This document shows positions 41,074-50,252 of a stretch of 64,000 nt of DNA, one piece after another. A model generated the notes under the pieces. The model did not search any database. It saw nothing but the letters and a program-made list of their open reading frames with translations, and was not told the DNA's origin. Position 1 is the stretch's first letter, and each line of letters opens with the position of its first letter. Origin of the DNA: Marivita sp041725935 (GTDB taxonomy: Bacteria > Pseudomonadota > Alphaproteobacteria > Rhodobacterales > Rhodobacteraceae); NCBI GenBank assembly GCA_041725935.1, contig JBGRQD010000003.1, forward strand, positions 1 through 64,000. Reading direction: 5' to 3'. A program made the translations under genes and the position numbers.

Positions 41074-43092
41074 TCAACTGTCGAGCAATCGTCGATAGGG
41101 CGCATGTGTCAGCGCCCGCGCAAGGTCTGCGGCCAGCTTGGGCGTCAGCGCCAGAGCACCGCTCGGGCTCAGCCTCGTGGACGAGATGTAGTCGCTTGCC
41201 AGCCCGCCGCGGGTCTCGCAGCGCGTGCGCGAACAGAACGCGCCCCAAGTGTCCACATAGGTCATCTTTCCGGTCTGCGCGAGGTTGCGGAACAGCATAT
41301 CGATCGGTGCGTGCCGGTCGGTCACGTCTTTCAGGGGCACGGAGTTCGAAAGTTCCGGCATCCCGAAATAGAGGCCGGCACCGGGCAAGCTGGCCCTTGC
41401 CGCCAATTCCGCGTCGAAGCGGGGATGTGTCGGGACTTGCCGCACCACGGAGACCAGCAATCCCCTGTCCACCAAGGCCCGGATCGTGCTTTCAGCGGAA
41501 TCCGCGACGTAATCCGCTTGACGGTTTACGTCAAAGGGGCTTCCATCCATCGGTCCCAGCCTAACCTTCGCGCGTTGGAACAGCTCGGCTCTCGGCACTT
41601 CGAGGTAATGGGCCCAGTCGGCGACCAGCGTGACCTGGAGGATGCTTTTCAGGTGGGGAAGCGCCTGCAGGACCTGCGATGAGTGCCGGTCACATTCCTG
41701 CCCGGACATGTCAGAACTTGCCGACAAACGGCTTTGCAAGCCATCCAAGGGAATACAGTTGGCCTTCGCGATCAGAAGCGTCGGCACCTCAGCGCGGCGG
41801 GCCGCCTCGGCAAACCCGGTGCGGATCGCGTCAAGCTGGTGATCCCCCCAGACAAGCACCTTGGGTGGCCCATCGGGGCCAAGCTTGCACACCTCAAGCC
41901 CGGCAAGCGGCCCTTTGGTGGCGCGCGGACAGTCAAAGGCGGGCTGATCGGACTCCAGAGCATGAATATAGGCCTGTGCCTGATTGGGAAAGCGCATCTG
42001 CAGACCCTCGCTCATCAGTCCGATCAGACCGTTGATCAGAATCAAGAACGCGACGACCGCGCTGATCACGATCTGGTTCGTGCCGTTGCGCTGTTCGAAA
42101 TGCTGCCAGATCGTCCAGGAAAAGATCGCAAACAGCAAGCAGGGCACGATCAGCGGCAAAAAGTTCGTCTGCGGTGATCCGGTGATGCTCAGCGCGGCGT
42201 TCAGGTGCGTCAACGGCACCGCCCAGAGAAACGTGTGCAGGACCATTCCGAACCAACGTCGACGCAGGTCAGACATTTCGGGGTGCGATGTGCGGGGGCG
42301 ACTGCCGAGGTACAGAAACGCCAGCCCCAGGGCGACAAGCGCGCGGGCAATCAGCGTGTCCCCGGCAGCAGTGATGACAAGGACACCTGCCAAGAAGTTC
42401 AGAACGCCAACCAGGGTCGCATATTCGAGAACGCGAAAGCGGTTGGTGATGATGAAAGGAAGCGCCCCGAAGAGGAATGCCCAGAGCGCGCCAATCGGCA
42501 ATAGCTGAACCATGCGGCTGTCAATCAGGGACAGGATCAGAGATGCGAGCGCCAGCAGGCCCAGCACCGTCAAGAGGCGCAAAGGGCGCGCGGCGAAGGC
42601 CCAATACAGCAGAGCCAGGATCACGCTGCACTGCGCGATCAGGGCGGGAATCCAAAGATGATCGAACAGCCCGTCAAACCGCATGCCCGTATCGACCGGG
42701 AAAAACACGAGGCCGACATTCGTGGTGAACGTTGCCGCCAGCATCAGGGCATGGCCCAGATGCATGTATTCTTCGGGCAGGAAGATCATCCATCCCACGA
42801 CAAACAAAAGGACCGCACAGCAGAGCACGCCGATGAAATAGGCCTGCAGGACACTGATCACCTGTGACCTGAAAATACCGGGGCCGCGGATCAGCTGGTT
42901 GGCACACCATCCACCACAGAAAACCAGGATGATGTCCTTGGCAAACGCATCCGCGCCGACCTGGCCTGCACCCAGTGCCGCAAGCACAAAGGCAAGGCAG
43001 GCCATTGAAAGAAGAAACTGCCGGACCTCGGATCGGGCGGAGTCCGAGTCCCTGAAGACAAGGACATCCGACATGTGAAGGCGGCTTGGCAC
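41074..43092 (-). CDS. Acyltransferase-3/SGNH-type membrane protein with degenerate active sites
   Basis: A 672-residue protein. About ten membrane helices (residues 25-370) resemble the acyltransferase-3 domain of O-acetylases, and a soluble C-terminal SGNH-like domain spans about 410-660. The expected catalytic residues are not conserved. The usual GDS nucleophile block reads VLVWGDHQLDAI, and the usual D-x-x-HLS near the end reads SSTRLSPSGA. The HLWSLSVEEQF-type segment of the membrane domain is HLWIPALIAQ. It may modify or transport polysaccharide without SGNH catalysis. GTG 43092 or ATG 43074 could be the start. It follows the glycosyltransferase gene. Confidence 0.66.
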   Translation of the reverse strand: MPSRLHMSDVLVFRDSDSARSEVRQFLLSMACLAFVLAALGAGQVGADAFAKDIILVFCGGWCANQLIRGPGIFRSQVISVLQAYFIGVLCCAVLLFVVGWMIFLPEEYMHLGHALMLAATFTTNVGLVFFPVDTGMRFDGLFDHLWIPALIAQCSVILALLYWAFAARPLRLLTVLGLLALASLILSLIDSRMVQLLPIGALWAFLFGALPFIITNRFRVLEYATLVGVLNFLAGVLVITAAGDTLIARALVALGLAFLYLGSRPRTSHPEMSDLRRRWFGMVLHTFLWAVPLTHLNAALSITGSPQTNFLPLIVPCLLFAIFSWTIWQHFEQRNGTNQIVISAVVAFLILINGLIGLMSEGLQMRFPNQAQAYIHALESDQPAFDCPRATKGPLAGLEVCKLGPDGPPKVLVWGDHQLDAIRTGFAEAARRAEVPTLLIAKANCIPLDGLQSRLSASSDMSGQECDRHSSQVLQALPHLKSILQVTLVADWAHYLEVPRAELFQRAKVRLGPMDGSPFDVNRQADYVADSAESTIRALVDRGLLVSVVRQVPTHPRFDAELAARASLPGAGLYFGMPELSNSVPLKDVTDRHAPIDMLFRNLAQTGKMTYVDTWGAFCSRTRCETRGGLASDYISSTRLSPSGALALTPKLAADLARALTHAPYRRLLDS

Positions 43093-43193
43093 GTTATTTC
43101 AATTCTGCAACTACGGCCCCCACCGTTCAAGGGTGATACCCGCATCGGCCCTGCTCGCGCAACCTGCGTCTCGGAAACAGTCTGTTGGAGCAA

Positions 43194-44543
43194 TCAGGGT
43201 ATTGTTGCGGCAACTGGCCTTAATGCCGCCCTGAAAATGTCGGGTTTTTCTGCTCTCTTTCGACCCAACGTCCAGTCATAGACCTGTCTGATCTGGTCTG
43301 CCTTGCGCGACCAGAGGAAATACGCATCCACCCGGGCCTTGGCCGCCTGCGCCATTGAGGCCAGTGCTTCGGGGTTGCCGGACAGGCGATCAGACAGGTT
43401 TGTCAAGGTTCCACCAAAGGCCGCTATGATCTCGTCGCGGCTGCCGCAGGGCACCTTGAAGCCGGTCTCCTCCGTCACAAGCTCTCCGGGTCCCGCGTAG
43501 TCGACAATGACAGGCACGACCCCAAGTGCCATCGCCTCAAGAACGACACCGCCGCCGAACTCCCGGATCGACGGAAAGCTCAGGATATGGGACTGGCTGA
43601 GGATAGACTGCACCTCGGCATGAGGGATCCACTTGTGGAATGTCAGCCCGGTCTCGCAGTTCAGCGATTTGGCCTGTGCCGTCAGATGCCCCAGCATCGG
43701 CCCGTCCCCGATGACATCGAGCGTCATCCGACCGCTCCGCAACAGCTCTGCGGAGGCCGCGATCAGCATGTCCGCACCCTTGTAGGGCACCAGACGCCCA
43801 ACGAAACTTGCCTTGAGTACGTCACCTTTGGGTTGAGCTGTCTGGTTGAACCGTGCCGGATCGATGCCGTTTTCGGGGATATAAAGCGTCTTGTCCTGAA
43901 ACGCGTTCGGAATCTCGCTCTGGGTGTGGCGCGATCCGACCATGATGGCCGAGGCGTGATTCAGCGTGCTGTGGCGTCCGGGCAGGTGTTTGTAGGCGCT
44001 ACGCAAATAGCTCAGCCACTCCTTTTCCGCCCGGCGTTCAGCATCGAAATGCTTGGGCCAGGGCACCCCGCCATTGAGCGGTCCGAGGACAAAAGGCACA
44101 CCGGCGCGGTTCACTTTGGGTGCAATCGGAGAGTTGATCGTTGGGCTCAGCGGCGTGATGCGATGCACGATGTCAAACTCACCCGCCTTGATCGCCGGGC
44201 CGAACTCTTTCCAGACAAGATGTTCGAACCATGGGTAGATCAGCGCATTGATTGCCTGCAAGGTCGTCCAGCCCTTGCCCTCACCCATTCGCAGCTTTTC
44301 CGCCAGCGCCCAGAGCGGGCGGGCAACAGACTCGGAATCTATGGCTGTGAAATCGCGCCCTTCGATCAGGCCTGCGCGCAAGATCGCGTCGCGATTGCGA
44401 ACCTGGGTGACCAGATGCACATCGGCCACATCGCGCAACGCTTGCGCCAATGACCAGCCGACCAGTGGCACACTGACCCATTCGGGGTTCGCAGCCTCGG
44501 CAATGGCCAGCACCCGTGGGCGGGAGGTATTCAAGGACGTCAT
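43194..44543 (-). CDS. Glycosyltransferase family 4
   Basis: A 449-residue GT-B fold glycosyltransferase acting on a nucleotide sugar at the cytoplasmic membrane face. The N-terminal half includes PLVGWSLAQAL, FDIVHRITPLSPT and PFVLGPLNGGVPWP. The C-terminal nucleotide-binding half has LKASFVGRLVPYKGADML, LDVIGDGPML and the E-x7-E motif FGGGVVLEAMALGVVPVI. It lies between a polymerase-like gene and the acyltransferase-like gene on the same strand, a small exopolysaccharide or O-antigen set. The donor and acceptor cannot be told. Confidence 0.88.
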   Translation of the reverse strand: MTSLNTSRPRVLAIAEAANPEWVSVPLVGWSLAQALRDVADVHLVTQVRNRDAILRAGLIEGRDFTAIDSESVARPLWALAEKLRMGEGKGWTTLQAINALIYPWFEHLVWKEFGPAIKAGEFDIVHRITPLSPTINSPIAPKVNRAGVPFVLGPLNGGVPWPKHFDAERRAEKEWLSYLRSAYKHLPGRHSTLNHASAIMVGSRHTQSEIPNAFQDKTLYIPENGIDPARFNQTAQPKGDVLKASFVGRLVPYKGADMLIAASAELLRSGRMTLDVIGDGPMLGHLTAQAKSLNCETGLTFHKWIPHAEVQSILSQSHILSFPSIREFGGGVVLEAMALGVVPVIVDYAGPGELVTEETGFKVPCGSRDEIIAAFGGTLTNLSDRLSGNPEALASMAQAAKARVDAYFLWSRKADQIRQVYDWTLGRKRAEKPDIFRAALRPVAATIP

Positions 44544-44558
44544 ATTGATACGAATTAC

Positions 44559-45953
44559 CTACAAAACAGGACGCCATGCGAGACGATGGCTGGATTGATA
44601 CGCCCCACGGCCATCCCTGAGGTTTTCCGCATAGCCGGTCAAGGCCCCGGCCATCAACCAGGTCAGTGGCGTGAGCGTCGCATTGGGCAACATGTCGAAC
44701 ACGTTGACGGCCAGCAAAAGGGACATCGGAACGATCAGGAGCGAATAATCCCCCGGATCGCGGTACCGCGTTTCCCGCCAAAGGAAGAAAATTGGCGTGA
44801 CCAGCAGACCGAATTCGGCAAGGAACCCAAACCATCCCAACTGACCGATCAGAATGATCCACCGTCCGTCGGTGATGGTTTCGATCACACCATTTGCCGG
44901 GTTCATGATCTGGTTGCGGTCGTAATTGCCCCAGCCGAAAAAAGGTTTGGCCTGAGCGCGTTCCAGAAGCTGGTTCTCGTTGTTGAAGCGGAAATCAAGC
45001 GATGCAGCACGGTCCGGGTCGATGCTTTCGGCGAATTCAAGGATCCGCGTTTCGGGAACAAGCCCGGCACCCTTCAGCGCCGGGTAGGTCATCGCAAAGG
45101 CGGCGATGCAAACGGCCAAACGCATCTGCCACCGCATTCCGAACAACAGGATCACAGGGATCAGCACCGCAGCAAACAGCCATGCGCCCAGCGATTTGGC
45201 CAGAATCAGAACGCCGGTCAGGTAGACCGCGATCGCCAGGAATTTCCAGTTCGACTTGAATGCGCGGGTTTTCCAAAGTGCGCAGGCCGCGACGATCGCC
45301 ATAAGCAGAAAGAAGGCGGCCCAGAGGCCATGATAGAGGAACACCATCGGACGGAAGCCGCCGAACCGTATCGTCTGAATGAAATCGTGCTGGTAATAGC
45401 CATAAATCCACAGGTTCAGCTGCGGTGACAGGCGCACTTCGATCAACATCGGCACGGAATAGACCAGCCCACCTATCATGAAGGCCACCATCAGGTCGCG
45501 CTGATCCTCGGCATGTGCGAGGAATCTGCGCGCCAGAAGAAACGGCAGGACCAGCAGGCACTGCTGGATGACAAAGGCAATCGCATCACGAATGCTCATG
45601 CCTTGGATGTAGAACTCGCCCCAGTACACCGGGGCTGTGTTCAGAATTGCCGTTGCGACGGGCGAAAAGATGAACAGCAGCAGAAGGCCGACCGTAAAAG
45701 GTGATCGCGGCAACGGATTGAAGTCTCGCGAATACAGCACGTACCACATGGCCAGCGCGCTGAGCGCCGGGATCGTGTGTTTCGTCAGGGGTGGAATGAG
45801 CGGAAAGTCAAACGCCGCAGGAGGTTCAGGCAGGAAAAGGAACCCCAGCAACAAGGTCGCAATCACAGCACGGCCGGGCGGCAGTTTCTTGAAAAAAACT
45901 ACTGTCACCAATGGCCATACAGCCAATACGAGGAGTGCCAAGGCATTTGGCAT
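44559..45953 (-). CDS. O-antigen ligase/polymerase-like membrane protein
   Basis: A 464-residue polytopic protein with about 11-12 membrane helices and a large periplasmic loop near residues 290-370 that includes RAQAKPFFGWGNYDRN. This is the arrangement of Wzy polymerases and WaaL ligases. FGWG and the following TITDGRWIILIGQLGWFGFLAEF (in part) match O-antigen ligase family proteins. It ends 15 bases before the glycosyltransferase start. Whether it polymerises exopolysaccharide or ligates O-antigen cannot be resolved. Confidence 0.75.
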   Translation of the reverse strand: MPNALALLVLAVWPLVTVVFFKKLPPGRAVIATLLLGFLFLPEPPAAFDFPLIPPLTKHTIPALSALAMWYVLYSRDFNPLPRSPFTVGLLLLFIFSPVATAILNTAPVYWGEFYIQGMSIRDAIAFVIQQCLLVLPFLLARRFLAHAEDQRDLMVAFMIGGLVYSVPMLIEVRLSPQLNLWIYGYYQHDFIQTIRFGGFRPMVFLYHGLWAAFFLLMAIVAACALWKTRAFKSNWKFLAIAVYLTGVLILAKSLGAWLFAAVLIPVILLFGMRWQMRLAVCIAAFAMTYPALKGAGLVPETRILEFAESIDPDRAASLDFRFNNENQLLERAQAKPFFGWGNYDRNQIMNPANGVIETITDGRWIILIGQLGWFGFLAEFGLLVTPIFFLWRETRYRDPGDYSLLIVPMSLLLAVNVFDMLPNATLTPLTWLMAGALTGYAENLRDGRGAYQSSHRLAWRPVL

Positions 45954-46262
45954 TCAGGGTCCTGCCGTTAGCGTGCGGTTCAGTGCGCGTTATATCATTC
46001 AATCGATCAGTCACAGCCCAAAGCTGAGCCTGTTTCACGATGCGTTCATCAATACTGCCCTTCAAATACGGCGCAAATGCTGCCGGATTGTAACAAAACC
46101 ATGTTTCCCGCGTCCGGCCTGTTCTCCGCGATGGAAGTCATATGCGGTGATTTGGCTATAAGCGGCGGTTCAAAGTGGCCCTATTGGCTGTGGCGACTCA
46201 CCGCTACTGTCCGGCCAACCGCGCCGGTCCTCTGGCCTGCGCCCTTCCCAGGGAGAGCCACC
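45954..46262. other. Intergenic region between polymerase and xsc genes
   Basis: A 309-base divergent spacer with no supportable gene. It must hold the promoters of the polysaccharide genes (minus) and xsc (plus). A GGGAGAG ribosome site precedes xsc. I see no LacI-type operator like that before soeA, no strong hairpin, and no clear tau-type regulator site. Confidence 0.5.
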
Positions 46263-48041
46263 ATGAAAATGACCACCGAAGAAGCTTTTGTCAAAGTCCT
46301 CCAGATGCACGGAATCGAACATGCGTTCGGGATCATCGGGTCTGCCTTCATGCCGATTTCGGATATTTTCCCCAAAGCCGGCATCACCTTCTGGGACTGC
46401 GCGCATGAAGGTTCGGGCGGCATGATGGCCGATGGCTACACCCGCGCGTCTGGCAAGATGTCGATGATGATCGCCCAGAACGGCCCCGGCATCACGAATT
46501 TCGTCACAGCCGTAAAGACCGCCTATTGGAACCACACGCCGCTTCTGCTGGTCACGCCGCAGGCCGCAAACAAGACCATCGGTCAGGGCGGGTTCCAGGA
46601 AGTCGAACAGATGAAGCTGTTCGAAGACATGGTCGCCTATCAGGAAGAGGTGCGCGATGCCTCCCGCGTGGCCGAAGTGCTGAACCGCGTGATCCTGAAC
46701 GCCAAGCGCGCTTCGGCCCCGGCACAGATCAACATGCCGCGCGATTTCTGGACGCAGGTGATCGACATCGATCTGCCCGAAGTGGTCGAATTCGAACGCC
46801 CCTCTGGCGGTGACAGTGCAATCCAGCAGGCGGCGGAACTTCTCTCGAACGCCAAGAACCCGGTGATCCTGAACGGTGCGGGCGTCGTTCTGGCAGGCGC
46901 AATCCCCGCGTCGATCGCGCTAGCGGAACGGCTGACGGCGCCGGTCTGTGTGGGCTACCAGCACAACGATGCCTTCCCCGGCTCGCATCCTCTGTTCGCT
47001 GGACCTCTCGGTTACAACGGGTCCAAGGCCGGGATGGAGCTGATCTCCAAGGCCGATGTCGTGCTCTGCCTCGGCACACGCCTCAACCCGTTCTCGACCC
47101 TGCCCGGCTATGGCATCGACTACTGGCCCAAAGACGCGAAGATCATACAGGTCGATATCAACCCCGACCGCATCGGACTGACCAAAAAAGTCAGCGTCGG
47201 CATCGTCGGTGACGCGAAAAAGGTGGCCGATGGCATCCTCGCGCGGCTCTCCGACACCGCGGGCGATGAGGGCCGTGAGGACCGAAAAGCCACAATCGCG
47301 AAAACCAAATCCACATGGGCGCAGCAGCTGTCCAGCATGGACCACGAACAGGACGATCCCGGCACCACGTGGAACGAACGCGCCCGTGCGTCCAAACCGG
47401 ACTGGATGAGCCCGCGCATGGCATGGCGCGCGATCCAGTCGGCGTTGCCGAAAGACGCGATCATCTCGTCCGACATCGGCAACAATTGCGCCATCGGCAA
47501 CGCTTACCCGTCCTTCGAAGAAGGTCGCAAATACCTCGCTCCGGGTCTCTTCGGCCCCTGCGGCTACGGTCTGCCGTCGATCGTCGGCGCCAAGATCGGC
47601 TGCCCGGATGTGCCGGTGGTCGGCTTTGCCGGTGACGGTGCCTTTGGCATCGCGGTCACCGAACTCACCGCCATCGGTCGCCCGGAATGGCCCGCGATCA
47701 CACAAGTGGTGTTCCGCAACTACCAATGGGGTGCGGAAAAGCGTAATTCGACGCTGTGGTACGACGACAATTTCGTCGGCACGGAACTCGACGAGGGCGT
47801 GAGCTACGCCGCCATCGCAAAGGCCTGTGGTCTCAAGGGTGTCGTTGCACGCACGATGGACGAACTGCGCGATGCGCTGGATACCGCGATCAAGGACCAG
47901 ATGGAGCACGGCAAGACCACGCTGATCGAAGCCATGATCAACCAGGAACTTGGTGAACCGTTCCGCCGCGACGCGATGAAGCCGCCGGTTGCGGTGGCGG
48001 GAATCGACCCGGCGGACATGCGCCCGCAGCAGGTCGCCTGA
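46263..48041 (+). CDS. xsc: Sulfoacetaldehyde acetyltransferase
   Basis: A thiamine-diphosphate enzyme of 592 residues that converts sulfoacetaldehyde and phosphate to acetyl phosphate and sulfite, the desulfonation step of taurine, isethionate or sulfoacetate use. MKMTTEEAFVKVLQMHGIEHAFGIIGSAFMPISD (in part) is the distinctive Xsc N-terminus, and HEGSGGMMADGYTRASGK holds the conserved glutamate that activates ThDP. GDGAFGIAVTEL...NYQWGAEKRN is the ThDP/Mg site. The ATG at 46263 follows GGGAGAG. It is two bases from ackA. No taurine transporter or transaminase genes are in this window, so the source of sulfoacetaldehyde is elsewhere. Confidence 0.96.
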   Translation: MKMTTEEAFVKVLQMHGIEHAFGIIGSAFMPISDIFPKAGITFWDCAHEGSGGMMADGYTRASGKMSMMIAQNGPGITNFVTAVKTAYWNHTPLLLVTPQAANKTIGQGGFQEVEQMKLFEDMVAYQEEVRDASRVAEVLNRVILNAKRASAPAQINMPRDFWTQVIDIDLPEVVEFERPSGGDSAIQQAAELLSNAKNPVILNGAGVVLAGAIPASIALAERLTAPVCVGYQHNDAFPGSHPLFAGPLGYNGSKAGMELISKADVVLCLGTRLNPFSTLPGYGIDYWPKDAKIIQVDINPDRIGLTKKVSVGIVGDAKKVADGILARLSDTAGDEGREDRKATIAKTKSTWAQQLSSMDHEQDDPGTTWNERARASKPDWMSPRMAWRAIQSALPKDAIISSDIGNNCAIGNAYPSFEEGRKYLAPGLFGPCGYGLPSIVGAKIGCPDVPVVGFAGDGAFGIAVTELTAIGRPEWPAITQVVFRNYQWGAEKRNSTLWYDDNFVGTELDEGVSYAAIAKACGLKGVVARTMDELRDALDTAIKDQMEHGKTTLIEAMINQELGEPFRRDAMKPPVAVAGIDPADMRPQQVA

Positions 48042-48042
48042 C

Positions 48043-49203
48043 ATGGCTGACCCCGCAGAGGAGGGACCAATCCTGGTTCTCAATGCGGGGTCTTCCTCGA
48101 TCAAGTTCGCGCTGTTCGATGCGGATTTGAGGCAGACATTGTCCGGCATGGCCGATGCAATCGGTGGTGCATCGTCTTTGCGCATCGGTACTGACACGAC
48201 CAAGGTCTCGTTTGCAGACCATAGCACGGCACTTGAAGCTATTCTGGCTGCATTGGGCAGGCGCGGGATTTCGCCTGCAAGCCTGCGTGCTGTTGGTCAT
48301 CGCGTTGTGCATGGTGGACGTCACTTGACCAAACCGGTGCGCGTCACCGACGAGGTGCGCGCCGAGATCGCCAATTGCACGCCACTAGCGCCACTGCACA
48401 ATCCGCACAACCTTGCCCCTATCGACATTCTGGCACGGATCGTACCCGACCTGCCACAATTCGCCAGTTTTGATACCTCGTTTCACGCCACCAACCCCGA
48501 GGTCGCCACACGTTATGCGATCCCCAAGATGATGGAGACAAAAGGCATTCGCCGCTACGGTTTCCACGGGCTAAGCTATGCATCTCTTGTGCGTCGCTTG
48601 CCCGAAATCTCGGGCGAGGCGTTGCCCTCCCGGCTCTTGGCGTTTCACCTCGGCAATGGTGCGTCGCTGTGTGCGATCCACAACGGGCAATCCATCGCCA
48701 CCACGATGGGCTACTCGCCGCTCGATGGTCTGACCATGGGCACACGGTCCGGCGGGATCGACGCCAATGCGGTGCTGCGGCTGGTCGAAGAAAACGGGCT
48801 GGACCGGACCAAGGCGATCCTGAACCACGAAAGCGGCTTGCTCGGCCTGTCCGGCGGCAAGTCAGACATGCGCAAGCTGATGATCGATGCATCAGCCGAA
48901 AGCGCCTTTGCGGTTGAACATTTCTGTTATTGGACGCTGCGCCATGCGGGGTCGCTGATCGTCGCACTCGAAGGGTTGGACGGTATCGCCTTCACAGGCG
49001 GTATCGGCGAGAACGCCGTTGGTGTCCGGGCGCGCATTTTGCAAGGTTTGGAATGGGCCGGTGTGCGGACCAATCCGGACTTCAATCACCGCTCCGGGCC
49101 ACGCTTGCATGCGGCCAGCTCCAAGGTTTCCGTCTGGGTCATCCCCGCAGAGGAAGAGCGCATGATCGCAACGGATGCCGCGACCTTGCTGGAGGCAGGA
49201 TGA
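48043..49203 (+). CDS. ackA: Acetate kinase
   Basis: It interconverts acetyl phosphate and ADP with acetate and ATP. The 386-residue protein has the ASKHA-fold signatures: LVLNAGSSSIKFALFD at the N-terminus, FDTSFHATNP, HLGNGASLCAI (phosphate loop), GYSPLDGLTMGTRSG, and FTGGIGENAVGVRARI near the C-terminus. It starts two bases after xsc, so it would conserve energy from the acetyl phosphate produced there. Working in reverse, it could activate the acetate released by phosphonoacetate hydrolase. The stop lies seven bases from the end of the convergent pta gene. Confidence 0.94.
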   Translation: MADPAEEGPILVLNAGSSSIKFALFDADLRQTLSGMADAIGGASSLRIGTDTTKVSFADHSTALEAILAALGRRGISPASLRAVGHRVVHGGRHLTKPVRVTDEVRAEIANCTPLAPLHNPHNLAPIDILARIVPDLPQFASFDTSFHATNPEVATRYAIPKMMETKGIRRYGFHGLSYASLVRRLPEISGEALPSRLLAFHLGNGASLCAIHNGQSIATTMGYSPLDGLTMGTRSGGIDANAVLRLVEENGLDRTKAILNHESGLLGLSGGKSDMRKLMIDASAESAFAVEHFCYWTLRHAGSLIVALEGLDGIAFTGGIGENAVGVRARILQGLEWAGVRTNPDFNHRSGPRLHAASSKVSVWVIPAEEERMIATDAATLLEAG

Positions 49204-49210
49204 CCCTGGA

Positions 49211-50074
49211 TCAGCCACGATGTGCGAGGGCGATTGTCACGAGCGTCGACGCGACGATATCGTCCACTGTGGCCCCCCGGCTCAGGTCACAGACCGGGCG
49301 GGCAAAGCCTTGCAGCAAGGGACCGATGGCTTGCGCGCCAGCCAGTTCCTGGCAGAGCTTGTACGCGATGTTGCCCGCGTCGAGCGACGGAAAGACCAGA
49401 ACGTTCGCATCGCCGCTGCCCAGACCCTTCTTGGCGGCAATGGTGGCGTTCAAAGCGGCGTCTGCCTGCACAGGTCCGATGAATCCGGTGGCGTCGGCCA
49501 CGGCGCGCACCGTGGCAACACTGTCGCCCGATCCGCTCGTTCCGGTGGAAAAAGACAAAAGCGCGACGCGCGCCGAGCCAAAAAGCGCCGTTGCCGTATC
49601 AGCCGAGGCGCGCGCAATCGCTTCCAGCGTCGATGCGTCCGGAGCGACGTTCACCGCGCAGTCGGCAAAGATGAATTCCCGGCCATCCGGGAACACCATC
49701 AGGAAATACGATGACGGGATCTTCACATCTTTGGCCAGACCGATGGCCATGCTTGTCGCTTCTATGACCCGCCGCGTCGGGCTGTCGGCCCCCGCAACCA
49801 TTGCATCCGCTTCGCCGGCGGCAACCATCGCTGCGGCGCGGTATAGGGGCTTTTGCAATATCCGTCGGGCCATCGCGTCTGTCAGTCCGCGTGCCTTGAC
49901 CAACGCCGCAATCTGCGCATCGCTGATGGTGTCGCTGACCGGCAGCGGCGTGCACAAACCATCTGTCTTCAGCCGATGTGCCGCCTCTGCCACGCGCGGA
50001 TCGTCGAGTTCGGGAAACACCACCCTTGCATGTGCCCGTTTGGCGATTGCACGGGCTCTTTCCAGGACACTCAT
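49211..50074 (-). CDS. pta: Phosphate acetyltransferase
   Basis: It transfers the acetyl group of acetyl phosphate to CoA. The 287-residue protein is the catalytic PTA/PTB domain only, without the regulatory N-terminal half of long enterobacterial Pta, and a little shorter than the usual 320-340. VVFPELDDPRVAEAA, GEADAMVAGADSPTRRVIEA, LSFSTGTSGSGD and ANVLVFPSLDAGNIAYKL are family blocks. CGGAGG precedes the ATG. It converges on ackA and is divergent from soeA, sharing a control region that carries a LacI-type operator. Confidence 0.93.
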   Translation of the reverse strand: MSVLERARAIAKRAHARVVFPELDDPRVAEAAHRLKTDGLCTPLPVSDTISDAQIAALVKARGLTDAMARRILQKPLYRAAAMVAAGEADAMVAGADSPTRRVIEATSMAIGLAKDVKIPSSYFLMVFPDGREFIFADCAVNVAPDASTLEAIARASADTATALFGSARVALLSFSTGTSGSGDSVATVRAVADATGFIGPVQADAALNATIAAKKGLGSGDANVLVFPSLDAGNIAYKLCQELAGAQAIGPLLQGFARPVCDLSRGATVDDIVASTLVTIALAHRG

Positions 50075-50150
50075 AAAAACCTCCGGACGCTCCTCGCAAC
50101 GGATCCTGACATGACACGAACGTCAAGGTCCGGGAATGGTGAAACGGATA

Positions 50151-50164
50151 TGTAAGCGCTTGCA
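50151..50164. promoter_or_regulatory. LacI-type operator between pta and soeA
   Basis: TGTAAGCGCTTGCA fits the general LacI/GalR-family consensus TGNAANCGNTTNCA at every fixed position. It is 77 bases upstream of the pta start and 89 upstream of soeA. A lacI-family gene lies at the far end of the soe cluster, with a similar site upstream of its own operon (57381-57394). Confidence 0.65.
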
Positions 50165-50252
50165 CAATGCGCCTTTACCATCGGCGCAGAAACATGAACA
50201 CTATCGCCAAATCTGACCGGGGGTACATCCGGTCAGGAGAGGGAGGAAACCT

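Noticed and set aside
46263..48041. Reading the xsc gene as acetolactate synthase or glyoxylate carboligase
   Set aside because: These are related ThDP enzymes, but the N-terminal motif, length and ackA/pta context fit sulfoacetaldehyde acetyltransferase better.
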